A stretch of 33,640 bases of DNA, from positions 1 to 33,640 of the forward strand of contig SHXK01000011.1 in assembly GCA_009693335.1 (NCBI GenBank), written 5' to 3'. Below are positions 1-9,786 of this stretch, one piece after another. The position numbers and the translations under genes are program-made. Source of the stretch: Betaproteobacteria bacterium (GTDB lineage: Bacteria > Pseudomonadota > Gammaproteobacteria > Burkholderiales > SG8-39). Numbering within the stretch: position 1 is the first letter of the stretch; every line of letters starts with the position of its first letter. The notes under the pieces were generated by a model. It ran no database searches and was not told where the DNA came from. It was given only the letters and a program-made list of their open reading frames with translations.

Positions 1-11
1 TTTGCGGGGTG

Positions 12-263
12 TTAACGACTTGAATTTCGAACGCTGCATCTGGCAGCCTCCCGGGATTTCCCCCGGGGGTACCGATGTACGCAGGCAAGCTCGTGTTCGC
101 GCAGGTGATGGAGTTCGCGCCGTGGCACGCGTTTCGCCGCTCGGTCACGGCCGCGCAGGTCGGGGGTGTAGGTCGGATGCTGCGGCGAAAACTGCGCTTG
201 CTGCAGCCGCCAGTCGGTGTGGGTGCAGGCGAAGCCGTACACGAAAACCAGAGGTTTGGCCAA
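12..263 (-). pseudogene. alpha/beta hydrolase N-terminal fragment (truncated or frameshifted; near window edge)
   Basis: The first ~38 aa (MAKPLVFVYGFACTHTDWRLQQAQFSPQHPTYTPDLRG) look like an alpha/beta-hydrolase N-terminus. The rest of the 83-aa ORF does not, and a GC3-rich reading continues in another frame towards the window edge. Confidence 0.4.
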
Positions 264-268
264 GGTGT

Positions 269-1345
269 TTACTTCTTCTTGACTTCTTTTTTGACCAGCA
301 GGTCGGCGCGCTTCTTGATGATGTCTTCGAGCTTGGCTTTCGGCACCAGGAGCGTGTAAGCGGCCAGTGCTTGCTCGCGCGGCAGGCGCTCGTTGATTTT
401 TTTCAGCCGTTCCTCCGCGTCCTTGCCCTCGGGCTTGGGCGCACCGGCAATGGTGACGCTGGCGTAATAGTTGTCGCCCGAGAGCTTGCCCAGTTTGAAC
501 GTGTAGTTGAGGCCGTCCAGGGTGGTGGCGGTAACCACCAGCGGTTTGTCCAGCCCGGTGTCCTCGGGTTTGGCATCCGCAGGCGCCACATCGGCGAGTT
601 CGATCAGGGAGAGTGAGTAGGACGCCGCGTTGGCCTTGCTACTATCGAGCTTTTCATCGCTGCGCGCACCGGCCAGCTTCCAGTCGGCGTTGTCGCCTGA
701 GCGCTCGATTTTCCAACTGCTGGCGGCGCCATCGTGATGCCGCACTTCCATGGTCTTTACTTTTTCGGCGGCGAAACCTGCCTTGCTGATCCAGTCGGCG
801 CTGTGGGTAGAGGCTTGCAGGAGCGGATCGGCGACCACCAGCACCCGCTGCTCGTCGTCCGGCAGCGCCACATAGCGCCCGTCGCCGTTGGCTTTTTCCG
901 CATTCTCCGGCTCGGACTTGAAGTATTTCCTGCCGGCAGTCAAGCGCGCCAGCGGCTTGCCGTCAACGCCGAGGAATTCGATAGCGGTGCCGCCAGCATC
1001 CAGTAGCAGCCGGGCGCGATCCTTTTCACCGACGGACTCGGACTGGCCGATTTTGAGGGCGATCGCTTTGACGACGAACTCGCGTACCTTGTCGACATCG
1101 GCGGGAAAGCCAGCGCGCTCGGCAATCGTCCAGCGCTCGTCTTTTCTGGCGATGGTGATCGCGGCTTTGGGCTGACGGATGGTGATGGCGGTCACTTCCG
1201 AGGCTTGTAGGCCTTTGAGCAGCGGCTGGCCGAGCACGCCCGCATCGGCGGGTTTGCGCGACCCCTGTTGCTCGCGCACCAGCAGCGCGCCGCCACCCAG
1301 CGCGATCAGCAGCACCACCAAGACCCCTGCAATGCGCGAATTCAT
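269..1345 (-). CDS. DUF4340 domain-containing protein
   Basis: 358-aa ORF with N-terminal TM and DUF4340-like architecture, directly downstream of a GldG-like gene (usual context). Confidence 0.8.
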   Translation of the reverse strand: MNSRIAGVLVVLLIALGGGALLVREQQGSRKPADAGVLGQPLLKGLQASEVTAITIRQPKAAITIARKDERWTIAERAGFPADVDKVREFVVKAIALKIGQSESVGEKDRARLLLDAGGTAIEFLGVDGKPLARLTAGRKYFKSEPENAEKANGDGRYVALPDDEQRVLVVADPLLQASTHSADWISKAGFAAEKVKTMEVRHHDGAASSWKIERSGDNADWKLAGARSDEKLDSSKANAASYSLSLIELADVAPADAKPEDTGLDKPLVVTATTLDGLNYTFKLGKLSGDNYYASVTIAGAPKPEGKDAEERLKKINERLPREQALAAYTLLVPKAKLEDIIKKRADLLVKKEVKKK

Positions 1346-3216
1346 GCGGGGGCCTGCTGCCGGCGACGCTTCAGGAAGAACACCGCCAGCCCCAATAACA
1401 CCACTAGCAGGGGCATCAGGGCGATGTTCAGTGCCTTGGTCCAGAACACCAGCGACTCGGCATCCTGACGCAGGTTCTTGCGCAGTTCTTTCAGTTCTTT
1501 GCGGGTCTCGGTGACATTCTTGCGGAAATTATCGATCTCGACCTGCTGCTCCGGGGTCATCAGCTGGGCCGATTTTGCCCCTGCACCGCGCGCTTTTTGC
1601 AGCTCTTGCAGCTTGTCGGTGGTTTTCTGCAGCTGATCTTCGAGTGATTTCAGACGGCCGAAGTACTGCTTCTGCGCCTCGGCCTCCATCTCGCGCACCA
1701 CCGACAGTGGACGGAACGAGGTGGCGCGGCTGCGCAGCGAAGTGAGCGCGTCGCCCGCAGCAAACTGCTCGACCATGCTCTGCGCGAAAGCCAGGTTGCC
1801 GTTGGAGGGCACCACGATGCGCCGACCGAAGGCTTCCTGGATATCCACTGCGGCGCCGTCGTTGAGCATGTCCACGTCGGCGACCAGAACCACAGAGTTC
1901 TCGGCGACCGAGGTCTTGAGGGAGGCCTCCGCTTTCTTGGCGGCAGCTTTTTTATCCTGCGCATCAGGCAGGCCGTCGGGAAAGGCGGTCGTAAATTTTC
2001 CCGTCAGACGCACCGCGAGCGGTCGCGCCTGGTTGTCGGGCTGGAAGCCTTTCATCGCCGCTTCACCAGAGAGGGTCGAGACGACGTTGTCCACCAGCAT
2101 TGAATTGGGCGAGCTCTTGATGAGTTCGGTGACCTTCAATCCGTCCACTGGCTTCACCTCAAACGCGCCGCCGAAAGCGTAGAGCAGGGTCTCGATCTGG
2201 CTGGTGACCACATCGTCGCGATTGAGCGCGCTACGGTTGAGGGTCAGAACCGTCGGCGTATGACGCTGTCCCGCGCCCGAAGCGTAGACCACATCGGCCA
2301 GCACCTTGCCGGGATTCATTTCCAGGCCCCAGGCCTTAAACAGCTTGGGCAGACTGGAACTGGTGCCGCCGCCGCCGACCCCGGGCATCGGGCTTTGCTG
2401 CTGGTCAAAGTAGGCGTAGGGATCGACGAAGGCGATCAGTTTGCCGCCGCGTAGTACGAACTGGTCCAGCGCGTACTCCGTGGCGTCAGACAGGTCGCGT
2501 GGGTGGACCACCAGCAGGACCTTGATTTCCGGATCGATGGCTTGAGTGTGCAGTGGCACCGACTTGACGTTGAAGTCGCGTTTGAGCTCGTTGGCAAGCA
2601 CCCAGGGCTCGGAACTCTGGCGCGTCATCGGGTTGAATCGTTCGCCCAGGATCGGCAGCGCGCTCATCAGGCCGAGCACCGGACGCTCGGTGGTGGCGAC
2701 GCGCGCGATGGCGCGCGCCAGGTCGTACTCGAGCAGGCGCTCGCGTTGCGCCGACACGGCCGGGATCGATTGTTTGCGCTCGAGCTGGTTGACGGTCAGA
2801 CCGAGGTAAAACTGTTCGCCGGAAAACAGCTGCTGGGGTTCGATGCCGTCCAACTGCGCCGCGTCTTCGTCCTCGCTGTCGGGCTTGGGGTTGTAGAGCT
2901 CGATCACCAGGTTGCTGCCGGCGACCGACTTGAACTCGCGCACCAGATCCTCGAGGCGCTGCGCGAAGCTGCGCAGCGGCACCGGCATCGCCTGTTCGCC
3001 GCGCGAGATGTAGAGCTTCACCTTCACCGGCGACTCCAGGGCGCGCAGGAACTTCTTGGTGCCCTCGGAGAGGGTTTGGACTTTTCCTTCGGTCAGGTCA
3101 ATTTTTGTTTGTTGCAGCGAGACCAGATAGTTGGCCGCCACCAGGATCAGGAACAGGGCTACTAGCCCCACTGCCGAGTAAATCAGTGCCTCGTTCTTTT
3201 TCATGAGCGTTTTCAT
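1342..3216 (-). CDS. GldG-family ABC-type transport system auxiliary protein
   Basis: MKTLMKKNEALIYSAVGLVALFLILVAANYLVSLQQTKIDLTEGKVQTLSEGT... is typical of GldG/ABC_transp_aux. Start placed at 3216 (ATGA overlap with the upstream permease) rather than at the 726-aa ORF start. Confidence 0.85.
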   Translation of the reverse strand: MKTLMKKNEALIYSAVGLVALFLILVAANYLVSLQQTKIDLTEGKVQTLSEGTKKFLRALESPVKVKLYISRGEQAMPVPLRSFAQRLEDLVREFKSVAGSNLVIELYNPKPDSEDEDAAQLDGIEPQQLFSGEQFYLGLTVNQLERKQSIPAVSAQRERLLEYDLARAIARVATTERPVLGLMSALPILGERFNPMTRQSSEPWVLANELKRDFNVKSVPLHTQAIDPEIKVLLVVHPRDLSDATEYALDQFVLRGGKLIAFVDPYAYFDQQQSPMPGVGGGGTSSSLPKLFKAWGLEMNPGKVLADVVYASGAGQRHTPTVLTLNRSALNRDDVVTSQIETLLYAFGGAFEVKPVDGLKVTELIKSSPNSMLVDNVVSTLSGEAAMKGFQPDNQARPLAVRLTGKFTTAFPDGLPDAQDKKAAAKKAEASLKTSVAENSVVLVADVDMLNDGAAVDIQEAFGRRIVVPSNGNLAFAQSMVEQFAAGDALTSLRSRATSFRPLSVVREMEAEAQKQYFGRLKSLEDQLQKTTDKLQELQKARGAGAKSAQLMTPEQQVEIDNFRKNVTETRKELKELRKNLRQDAESLVFWTKALNIALMPLLVVLLGLAVFFLKRRRQQAPA

Positions 3217-3938
3217 CGGTTGCGCAGCACGATGCTGGTGGCGAACAGCGCAAAGCCGATCACCGACAGGAAATAAAGCAGGTCGCGGCTGTCGATCACA
3301 CCTTTCTGGAAACCATCGAAGTGGGTCACCACCGAGAACGCCGCCACCGTATCGATGAAAGCGGGGCTGGCCCAGCGCACCATCAGGTCGGTGACCGGAT
3401 TGAAGCCGGCCAGGATCAGGAACAGGCAGGCGACCACCGACAGGATGAAGGCCACCACCTGGTTGCGGGTCATCGCCGAGGTCAGGCAGGTGAGTGCGAG
3501 GTAGGCGCCGGCCAGAAACCAACTGCCCAGATACCCGGCGCAGATCATGCCGTTGTCCGGGTTACCCAGCACATTGGCGGTTACCGCTACCGGGAAGGTG
3601 AGTACGAGCGCTACGCCGAGGAAAATCCAGGAGGCGAGGAACTTGCCAAGAATCGCCTGCCAGGGGGTGATCGGCATGGTCATCAATAATTCAAGGGTGC
3701 CGGAGCGGCGCTCCTCGGCCCACAGACGCATGCCGACCGCGGGCACCAGAACCAGGTACAACCAGGGATGCCAGCCGAAGAACGCGCCCAGGCTCGCTTC
3801 GCCGCGCTCGAAGAACTGGCCGGCGGTAAAAGTGAAAAAGCCGGTGAGCAACAGGAAGATGACCAGAAACACGTAGGCCACCGGGGAGGTGAAATAGCTC
3901 CCCAGTTCGCGCTTGGCAATGACCAGGATGCTGTTCAT
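3213..3938 (-). CDS. ABC transporter permease (GldF/ABC-2 type)
   Basis: 241 aa, multiple TM segments, MNSILVIAKRELGSYFTSPVAYVFLVIFLLLTGFF N-terminus typical of ABC-2/GldF permeases. Confidence 0.88.
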   Translation of the reverse strand: MNSILVIAKRELGSYFTSPVAYVFLVIFLLLTGFFTFTAGQFFERGEASLGAFFGWHPWLYLVLVPAVGMRLWAEERRSGTLELLMTMPITPWQAILGKFLASWIFLGVALVLTFPVAVTANVLGNPDNGMICAGYLGSWFLAGAYLALTCLTSAMTRNQVVAFILSVVACLFLILAGFNPVTDLMVRWASPAFIDTVAAFSVVTHFDGFQKGVIDSRDLLYFLSVIGFALFATSIVLRNR

Positions 3939-4648
3939 GCGTTCACCGTGTCGGGCAGGGTAATGCGGCGGAACACCTCGTCCAGCGGCCTGCCCAGTTC
4001 ATCCGGGGTGCCTTGAGCGACGATCTTGCCGCGGTCGATGATGATCGCGCGCGTGCAGGCGGCGTCCACTTCTTCCAGGATGTGGGTCGAGAACACCACT
4101 GCTTTGCTGCGCCCCAGTTCCTTGATCAGATTGCGGACTTCGTGTTTCTGGTTCGGGTCGAGGCCGTCGGTCGGTTCATCCAGCACCAGCACTGCCGGGT
4201 CGTGGATCAGCGCCTGCGCGAGGCAGGTACGGTGCCGGAAGCCCTTGGAAAGCGTATCGATGGACTGGTGCAGCACCGAGGCCAGGAAGCAGCGCTCTAC
4301 TGCGCGCCCGACCGCTTTGCGTTTCGCCGCGCCCGAGAGACCACGCAGCTCGGCGGCAAATTCGAGGAAACCGCGTACCGTCATGTCGGTATAAGCAGCG
4401 GCGTTCTCGGGCAGGTAGCCGATCAAGCGCTTGGCTGCCAGCGGCGACTCAACCACGTCATGGCCGCCCACGCTGACCGTGCCGCTGGTGGGCGCGTAGT
4501 AGCCGGTGATCATGCGCATGGTGGTGGACTTGCCCGAGCCGTTAGGCCCGAGAAAGCCGACCACTTCGCCGCGTTCGACATTGAACGAAATGCCGTCCAC
4601 AGCGCGTTTCGCGCCGAACGCCTTCATCAGGTTTTCGATCTTGATCAT
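3935..4648 (-). CDS. ABC transporter ATP-binding protein (GldA-like)
   Basis: Walker A GPNGSGKST, Walker B VLVLDEPTDGLDP; 4-bp overlap with permease. Confidence 0.92.
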   Translation of the reverse strand: MIKIENLMKAFGAKRAVDGISFNVERGEVVGFLGPNGSGKSTTMRMITGYYAPTSGTVSVGGHDVVESPLAAKRLIGYLPENAAAYTDMTVRGFLEFAAELRGLSGAAKRKAVGRAVERCFLASVLHQSIDTLSKGFRHRTCLAQALIHDPAVLVLDEPTDGLDPNQKHEVRNLIKELGRSKAVVFSTHILEEVDAACTRAIIIDRGKIVAQGTPDELGRPLDEVFRRITLPDTVNA

Positions 4649-4704
4649 GGGGAGGTTCGAATTGCAGGGGGCGCATTATCGCCGAAAACCGCGCTGGAAT
4701 TAAA

Positions 4705-4724
4705 TAGAATAGGTTTTTAGGAGG
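4705..4724 (+). promoter_or_regulatory. putative -10 (TAGAAT) and Shine-Dalgarno (AGGAGG) of Bug gene
   Basis: AAATAGAATAGGTTTTTAGGAGGAGTGCCATG; no convincing -35 seen. Confidence 0.4.
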
Positions 4725-4730
4725 AGTGCC

Positions 4731-5681
4731 ATGAAGATCCTTGCAGCCCTCGCCTTTTCCTTGCTGGCGCTGCCGGCTTGGGCGCAGCAATATCCGCTCA
4801 AGCCGGTGCGGATCATCGTGCCCTTCGCCCCGGGTGGTGGCTCTGACTTCATCGCGCGCTTCATGGCGCGGCGCTTGACCGAGACGCTAGGCTCGTCAGT
4901 GCTGGTCGAGAACAAACCGGGCGCGGGCGGCGTGCTGGGGATCGAAATCGGCGTCAAATCCCCAGCCGACGGCTATACGCTCACCCTGATTGCCTCCAGC
5001 TACACGGTCAACCCCAGCGTGTACAAGCTCAATTTCGATCCCGTCGGTGACATCACGCCGATCATCCAACTGTCGCAGGGGCCACTGCTGGTGGTGGCCA
5101 ATCCGGCGCTGCCGGTAAAGACCATCAAGGAATTGATCGCGCTGGCAAAAGCGAAGCCGGGGGCGGTCAATTTTGCCTCTTCTGGGCAGGGTAGCGTGAT
5201 CCACCTTGCCACCGAGTTGTTCGACAGCATGGCGGGCAGCAAGATGAATCACATCCCCTACAAGGGAACCGGTCCAGCGCTCACCGATACGATCTCTGGC
5301 CAGACGAATGTATTGTTCAGCAGTACCGCGGCCGCCATGCCGCACGTCAAGTCAGGCCGTCTCAGGGCCATTGCGGTGACGACCGCCAAGCGCATTCCTG
5401 CTTTGCCGGAAATTCCCACCATTGCCGAATCCGGCTTGCCCGGCTACGACGTTACCCTGTGGCATGGCCTGATCGGCCCGAAAGGCCTGCCGCGCACGAT
5501 CGTGGAGCGCATCAATGGGGACGTCACCAAAGCGCTCACGCTGAAAGAGACTGCCGATCAGCTGCAAAACGACGGTGTCGCGCCCGCCGGTGGCACGCCG
5601 GAACAGTTTGCGGCGCAGATCAAGATGGAAATTGGCATCTGGCGCAAAGTCGCGGCCGATGCCGGGGTCAAAGCAGAGTGA
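4731..5681 (+). CDS. Bug-family tripartite tricarboxylate transporter substrate-binding protein
   Basis: Signal peptide (MKILAALAFSLLALPAWAQQ) then YPLKPVRIIVPFAPGGGSDFIARFMA...VLVENKPGAGGVLG, the Bug/TctC signature. Confidence 0.92.
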   Translation: MKILAALAFSLLALPAWAQQYPLKPVRIIVPFAPGGGSDFIARFMARRLTETLGSSVLVENKPGAGGVLGIEIGVKSPADGYTLTLIASSYTVNPSVYKLNFDPVGDITPIIQLSQGPLLVVANPALPVKTIKELIALAKAKPGAVNFASSGQGSVIHLATELFDSMAGSKMNHIPYKGTGPALTDTISGQTNVLFSSTAAAMPHVKSGRLRAIAVTTAKRIPALPEIPTIAESGLPGYDVTLWHGLIGPKGLPRTIVERINGDVTKALTLKETADQLQNDGVAPAGGTPEQFAAQIKMEIGIWRKVAADAGVKAE

Positions 5682-6918
5682 TCTCCGGGTTGCCGCACTG
5701 AAGCAGCGAGACTACACGCCGCAGGCAAAGGGCACTCTCAACGGTGTGCGGGTGCTGGATCTCTCGCGCCTGTTCGCCGGCAACCTGCTGACCCAGGTGC
5801 TGGGCGATTTCGGCGCCGAAGTGATCAAGGTGGAGCCGCCGGCGGGGGACACGCTACGGGCTTGGCAGACGGCCGGGGTGGCGACGCACTGGAAAATTTT
5901 CGCCCGCAACAAGAAAAGCCTGTGCCTGGAACTGCGCCGACCTGAGGCGCGCGCACTGCTGTTCAAGCTGCTGCCCTCCGCGGCGATCTTCGTCGAGAGC
6001 TTTCGCCCCGGCACGCTGGAGGCGATGGATTTGAGCCCGGAAAAACTGTTGAAGAAAAACCCCAAGCTGGTTGTCGTGCGTATCTCCGGCTGGGGCCAGG
6101 ACGGGCCTTACAGCCGGCGTCCGGGATTCGGTACTTTGGTGGAAGGCATGTCGGGCTTCGCCGCGATCAACGGTTTCGCCGACCGCGAGCCGGTGCTGCC
6201 GCCGATGTACCTCGCCGACGGCATCGCTGGGCTGTACGGCGCTGCCGCGGTCATGATGGCGTTGCGCGAAGCCGAAAAAAAGGGTGGGCGCGGGCAGGTG
6301 ATCGACCTGCCGCTGCTCGATCCGCTGTTCGCCATCGTTGGACCGCAGGCGGCCATTTACCGCCTCACCGGCGAGGTGAAACCGCGCACCGGCAGTCGTT
6401 CGACCAATACCGCGCCGCGCAATGTCTATCGCTGCAAGGACGGCAAGTACGTCGGCTTGTCAGCTTCAATTCAGAAGATGGCCGAGCGCACCTTGCGTGT
6501 CATCGGTGGTGAAGATTTGGTGAACGATCCGCGCTACCGGACCAACGCCGGGCGTGTGAAGCATGTCGAGGAACTCGACGCCGTCATCGGCGCTTTCATC
6601 GCCCAGCGCACGCAGGCCGAGAACGTCGCCTTCTTCGAGAAGGCCGAAGTCACCATCGGCCCGATCTACGACGTGACGCAGATCGTCGCCGACCCGCATA
6701 TCCTCGAGCGCGAGTTGCTGGCCGATTATCCCGATGCCCAGATGGGCCAGTTCCCAATGCACCATGTGGTGCCGCGGCTGCTGGGCACCCCGGGTTCGAT
6801 CCGCACGCCGGCGCCGCGCCTGGGGGAGCACAACCAGGTTTTGCTTGCAGAACTGGGTTTGAAAAAAGATCAGATCAAAAACTTAATAGCGAAAGGCATC
6901 GTTGTCGGTGAAACCTGA
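5659..6918 (+). CDS. CaiB/BaiF (family III) CoA-transferase
   Basis: LNGVRVLDLSRLFAGNLLTQVLGDFGAEVIKVEPPAGDTLR...GWGQDGPYSRRPGFGTLVEGMSG...YLADGIAGLYG. In-frame ATG at 5659 gives a 23-bp overlap with the Bug gene; start uncertain. Confidence 0.88.
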   Translation: MPGSKQSDLRVAALKQRDYTPQAKGTLNGVRVLDLSRLFAGNLLTQVLGDFGAEVIKVEPPAGDTLRAWQTAGVATHWKIFARNKKSLCLELRRPEARALLFKLLPSAAIFVESFRPGTLEAMDLSPEKLLKKNPKLVVVRISGWGQDGPYSRRPGFGTLVEGMSGFAAINGFADREPVLPPMYLADGIAGLYGAAAVMMALREAEKKGGRGQVIDLPLLDPLFAIVGPQAAIYRLTGEVKPRTGSRSTNTAPRNVYRCKDGKYVGLSASIQKMAERTLRVIGGEDLVNDPRYRTNAGRVKHVEELDAVIGAFIAQRTQAENVAFFEKAEVTIGPIYDVTQIVADPHILERELLADYPDAQMGQFPMHHVVPRLLGTPGSIRTPAPRLGEHNQVLLAELGLKKDQIKNLIAKGIVVGET

Positions 6919-7816
6919 TCTGCCAGTCTGGCGTTCGCTGCTGTATGTCCCGGTCAATGTCGAGAAATATGTGGAGAGGGCCCACACGCGCGGCGCTGAC
7001 TGCATTCAGCTCGACCTCGAGGACAGCGTGCCGGCGTCCGAGAAAGACCGGGCGCGCACGCTGGTGCCGGTGGCTGCGGCCAAGGTGCGGCGCGGCGGCG
7101 CCGATGTGGTGGTGCGCATCAATCGCCCGGATGCGCTGGCCGCGCGTGACCTCGAGGCGGCCATCTGCAGCGAGGTCAATGGCATCGCGGTGACCAAGGC
7201 CGAGAATCCCGCGCACCTGCAACGACTGGACGACATCGTCTCGCGCCTCGAGGCCCAGCGCGGCCTGCCGAATGGCCACACCCGCTTCATCGCCATGATC
7301 GAGACTCCGGCGGCGTTCTTCGAGATGCCGGCGATCGCGCGCGCGCTGCCGCGTCTGGTGGCGATGAACATCGGCGGCGAGGATTTCGCCCTGGAGAACG
7401 GCATGGAGCCCAATGAGGAGACGCTGCTGATGCCCAAGCAGCAGATGATCTTCGCCGCGCGCTCAGGCGGCCTGATGCCGCTCGGCTTCATCGCCAGCGT
7501 GGCGGCGTTCGGCGACTGGGAAGCCTTCGCTCGCATGGTGCGGCGCTCGCGCCAGTTCGGCTTCATGGGCGCTGGCTGCATCCATCCCGGCCAGGTGCCG
7601 ATCGTGAATCAGGAATACAGCCCCAACGCCGAAGCAGCGGCCTACGCGCAGCGCGTGATAGAGGAAAACGCCAAGGCCGAGGCCGCTGGCCGCGCCTCTT
7701 TCGCCATCGACGGCAAGATGATCGACGTGCCGGTGGTCGAGCGCGCACGGCGGTTGCTGGCGCGTCTTGCAGCGATCGAGGCGAGGGAGGCGAAAAAGCA
7801 GCAGGTCCCGGTGTAA
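6902..7816 (+). CDS. HpcH/HpaI aldolase / citrate lyase beta-like CoA ester lyase
   Basis: RSLLYVPVNVEKYVERAHTRGADCIQLDLEDSVP...INRPDA...IETPAAFFEMPAIA...IHPGQVPIVN. Start TTG 6902 or GTG 6908. Confidence 0.88.
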   Translation: MSVKPDLPVWRSLLYVPVNVEKYVERAHTRGADCIQLDLEDSVPASEKDRARTLVPVAAAKVRRGGADVVVRINRPDALAARDLEAAICSEVNGIAVTKAENPAHLQRLDDIVSRLEAQRGLPNGHTRFIAMIETPAAFFEMPAIARALPRLVAMNIGGEDFALENGMEPNEETLLMPKQQMIFAARSGGLMPLGFIASVAAFGDWEAFARMVRRSRQFGFMGAGCIHPGQVPIVNQEYSPNAEAAAYAQRVIEENAKAEAAGRASFAIDGKMIDVPVVERARRLLARLAAIEAREAKKQQVPV

Positions 7817-7843
7817 AGTCCTGGTGTAAAATTTCCTTCGAAT

Positions 7844-7867
7844 TTTTTCAGTTAACTTTCTGAAAAA
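7844..7867. repeat. inverted repeat TTTTTCAG-N8-CTGAAAAA upstream of aldolase
   Basis: Perfect 8-bp arms 7844-7851 / 7860-7867, ending 9 nt before the ATG at 7877. Confidence 0.6.
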
Positions 7868-7876
7868 GATCCCGCA

Positions 7877-8899
7877 ATGGACAAATCCCTGTTGGCAAGA
7901 ACCGCAGCGGCGATGGTCGCCAAAGGCAAGGGCATCCTGGCCGCCGACGAATCGAGCGGCACCTGCGAAACCCGCTTCAAGACTATCAACACCGCCTGCA
8001 CCGAAGAGAACCGTCGCGCTTACCGCGGCCTGTTGTTCACCACGCCCGGCGCGGAGCAGTTCATCTCGGGGGTGATCCTGTATGACGAGACCATCCGCCA
8101 GAAGACCAACGACGGCGTGCTGTTTGCCGATTACCTGGCGAGCAAGGGAATCCTGCCGGGCATCAAGGTGGATACCGGGGCGAAGAACCTCGCCCTCTGC
8201 CCCGGCGAAAAGGTCACCGAAGGACTCGACGGCCTGCGCGAACGCCTCGCCGCGTACTTCAAGCTGGGCGCCCGCTTCGCCAAGTGGCGTGCGGTGATCA
8301 CTATAGGCGAGGGGATCCCCAGCGCTAGCTGCCTGCAAGCGAACGCGCATGCGCTCGCGCGCTACGCAGCACTGTGCCAGGAAGCCTCCATCGTGCCGAT
8401 GATCGAGCCCGAAGTGCTGCTCGAGGGCGAGCACAGCATTGAGCGCTGCGAGGAAGCCAGCGAGGCGGCGCTGCGCGCGACCTACGCCGCGCTCGCCGCG
8501 CACCAGGTTTCCTTCGAGCACACCATCCTCAAGGCGAGCATGGTGGTCTCGGGCAAGAGCTGCGCGCGCCAGGCGGGCGTGGATGAAGTGGCTGAGCGCA
8601 CGCTGCGGGTGTTGAAGCGCACCGTGCCGGCGGCCCAGCCAGGCGTGGTGTTTCTCTCCGGTGGCCAGTCGGATGTGGCGGCGACCGCGCACCTGAACGC
8701 CATGGCGGCGACGCCCGGGCTGCCCTGGCCGCTCAGCTTCTCGTATTCACGTGCGCTGCAGAACCCGGCGCTCAACGCGTGGCAGGGCCAGAGCACCAAC
8801 GCCGGTGCGGCGCAGCGCGCTTTCCATCATCGCGCCCGCATGAACGGTCTGGCGGCGCAGGGCAAATGGCAGGCGGCACTGGAACAGCAGGCCGCGTGA
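7877..8899 (+). CDS. class I fructose-bisphosphate aldolase
   Basis: [33 protein letters not shown] (Schiff-base Lys region), [18 protein letters not shown]. Confidence 0.93.
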   Translation: MDKSLLARTAAAMVAKGKGILAADESSGTCETRFKTINTACTEENRRAYRGLLFTTPGAEQFISGVILYDETIRQKTNDGVLFADYLASKGILPGIKVDTGAKNLALCPGEKVTEGLDGLRERLAAYFKLGARFAKWRAVITIGEGIPSASCLQANAHALARYAALCQEASIVPMIEPEVLLEGEHSIERCEEASEAALRATYAALAAHQVSFEHTILKASMVVSGKSCARQAGVDEVAERTLRVLKRTVPAAQPGVVFLSGGQSDVAATAHLNAMAATPGLPWPLSFSYSRALQNPALNAWQGQSTNAGAAQRAFHHRARMNGLAAQGKWQAALEQQAA

Positions 8900-9786
8900 T
8901 GGTTTTATTCGACTCCAACATCAAAAGCCTGCCAAGGCTAGGGCGCGGCAAAGTGCGGGACATTTACGCCATCGGCGACGACAAGATGATGATCGTGGTT
9001 ACCGACCGCTTGTCCGCTTTCGACGTGGTGCTGCCCGATCCGATTCCCGATAAAGGCCAGGTGTTGACCGAGCTGGCGAATTTCTGGTTCGACAAGCTCG
9101 TCCATGTGACGCGCAACCACCTGACCGGCATTGATCCGCAGAGCGTGGTGACCGGCGAGGAGGAGAAGGCGCAGGTGCGGGGTCGCGCCATCGTGGTGAA
9201 GAAGCTAAAGCCGCTGCCGGTCGAGGCAGTGGTGCGCGGTTACCTGATCGGTTCCGGCTGGAAGGACTACCAGGCGAGCGGCGCGGTCTGCGGCATCCGG
9301 CTGCCCAAAGGCCTGCAGCAGGCGCAGCAGTTGCCAGAGCCGATATTCACGCCTGCCACCAAGGCCGAGAGCGGCCACGATGAGAACATTTCCTTCGAGC
9401 GCATGTGCGAGATTGTTGGCAAGGATATTGGCGCGAGGGTGAAGGAGATCAGCATCCAGCTCTACCAGGAGGCGTCGGAATTCGCCGCCACCAAGGGAAT
9501 CATCATTGCCGATACCAAATTCGAATTCGGCCTAGATGACAGGAATGAAATCGTGCTGATCGACGAGATCCTGACGGCGGACTCCTCGCGCTTCTGGCCC
9601 GCCGACCAGTATCAGGTCGGCAGCTCGCCGCCTTCCTACGACAAGCAGTTCGTGCGCGACTACCTCGAGACGCTGGCTTGGGACAAGACCCCACCGGCGC
9701 CCAAGCTGCCGGCCGACGTGATCGCGCGCACTTCGGCCAAGTACCGCGAAGCACTCGAGAAACTCACCGGCAAGAGCATCGCATGA
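8899..9786 (+). CDS. purC: phosphoribosylaminoimidazole-succinocarboxamide synthase
   Basis: [46 protein letters not shown]...SKDYQ-like and [14 protein letters not shown] motifs. ATG at 8899 overlaps the aldolase stop (TGATG). Confidence 0.95.
   Translation: MVLFDSNIKSLPRLGRGKVRDIYAIGDDKMMIVVTDRLSAFDVVLPDPIPDKGQVLTELANFWFDKLVHVTRNHLTGIDPQSVVTGEEEKAQVRGRAIVVKKLKPLPVEAVVRGYLIGSGWKDYQASGAVCGIRLPKGLQQAQQLPEPIFTPATKAESGHDENISFERMCEIVGKDIGARVKEISIQLYQEASEFAATKGIIIADTKFEFGLDDRNEIVLIDEILTADSSRFWPADQYQVGSSPPSYDKQFVRDYLETLAWDKTPPAPKLPADVIARTSAKYREALEKLTGKSIA

Noticed and set aside
59-69. CCCCCGGGGG palindrome as a regulatory site
   Set aside because: Isolated GC palindrome inside a possibly broken ORF in GC-rich DNA; no supporting context.
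3217-3522. N-terminal extension of the 726-aa GldG ORF (MVSGRRLPRTHLPD...)
   Set aside because: Overlaps the permease coding region in another frame and lacks family similarity; the true start is near 3216.
7463-8692. 409-aa minus-strand ORF
   Set aside because: Antisense shadow of the CoA-lyase and aldolase genes; no domain logic.
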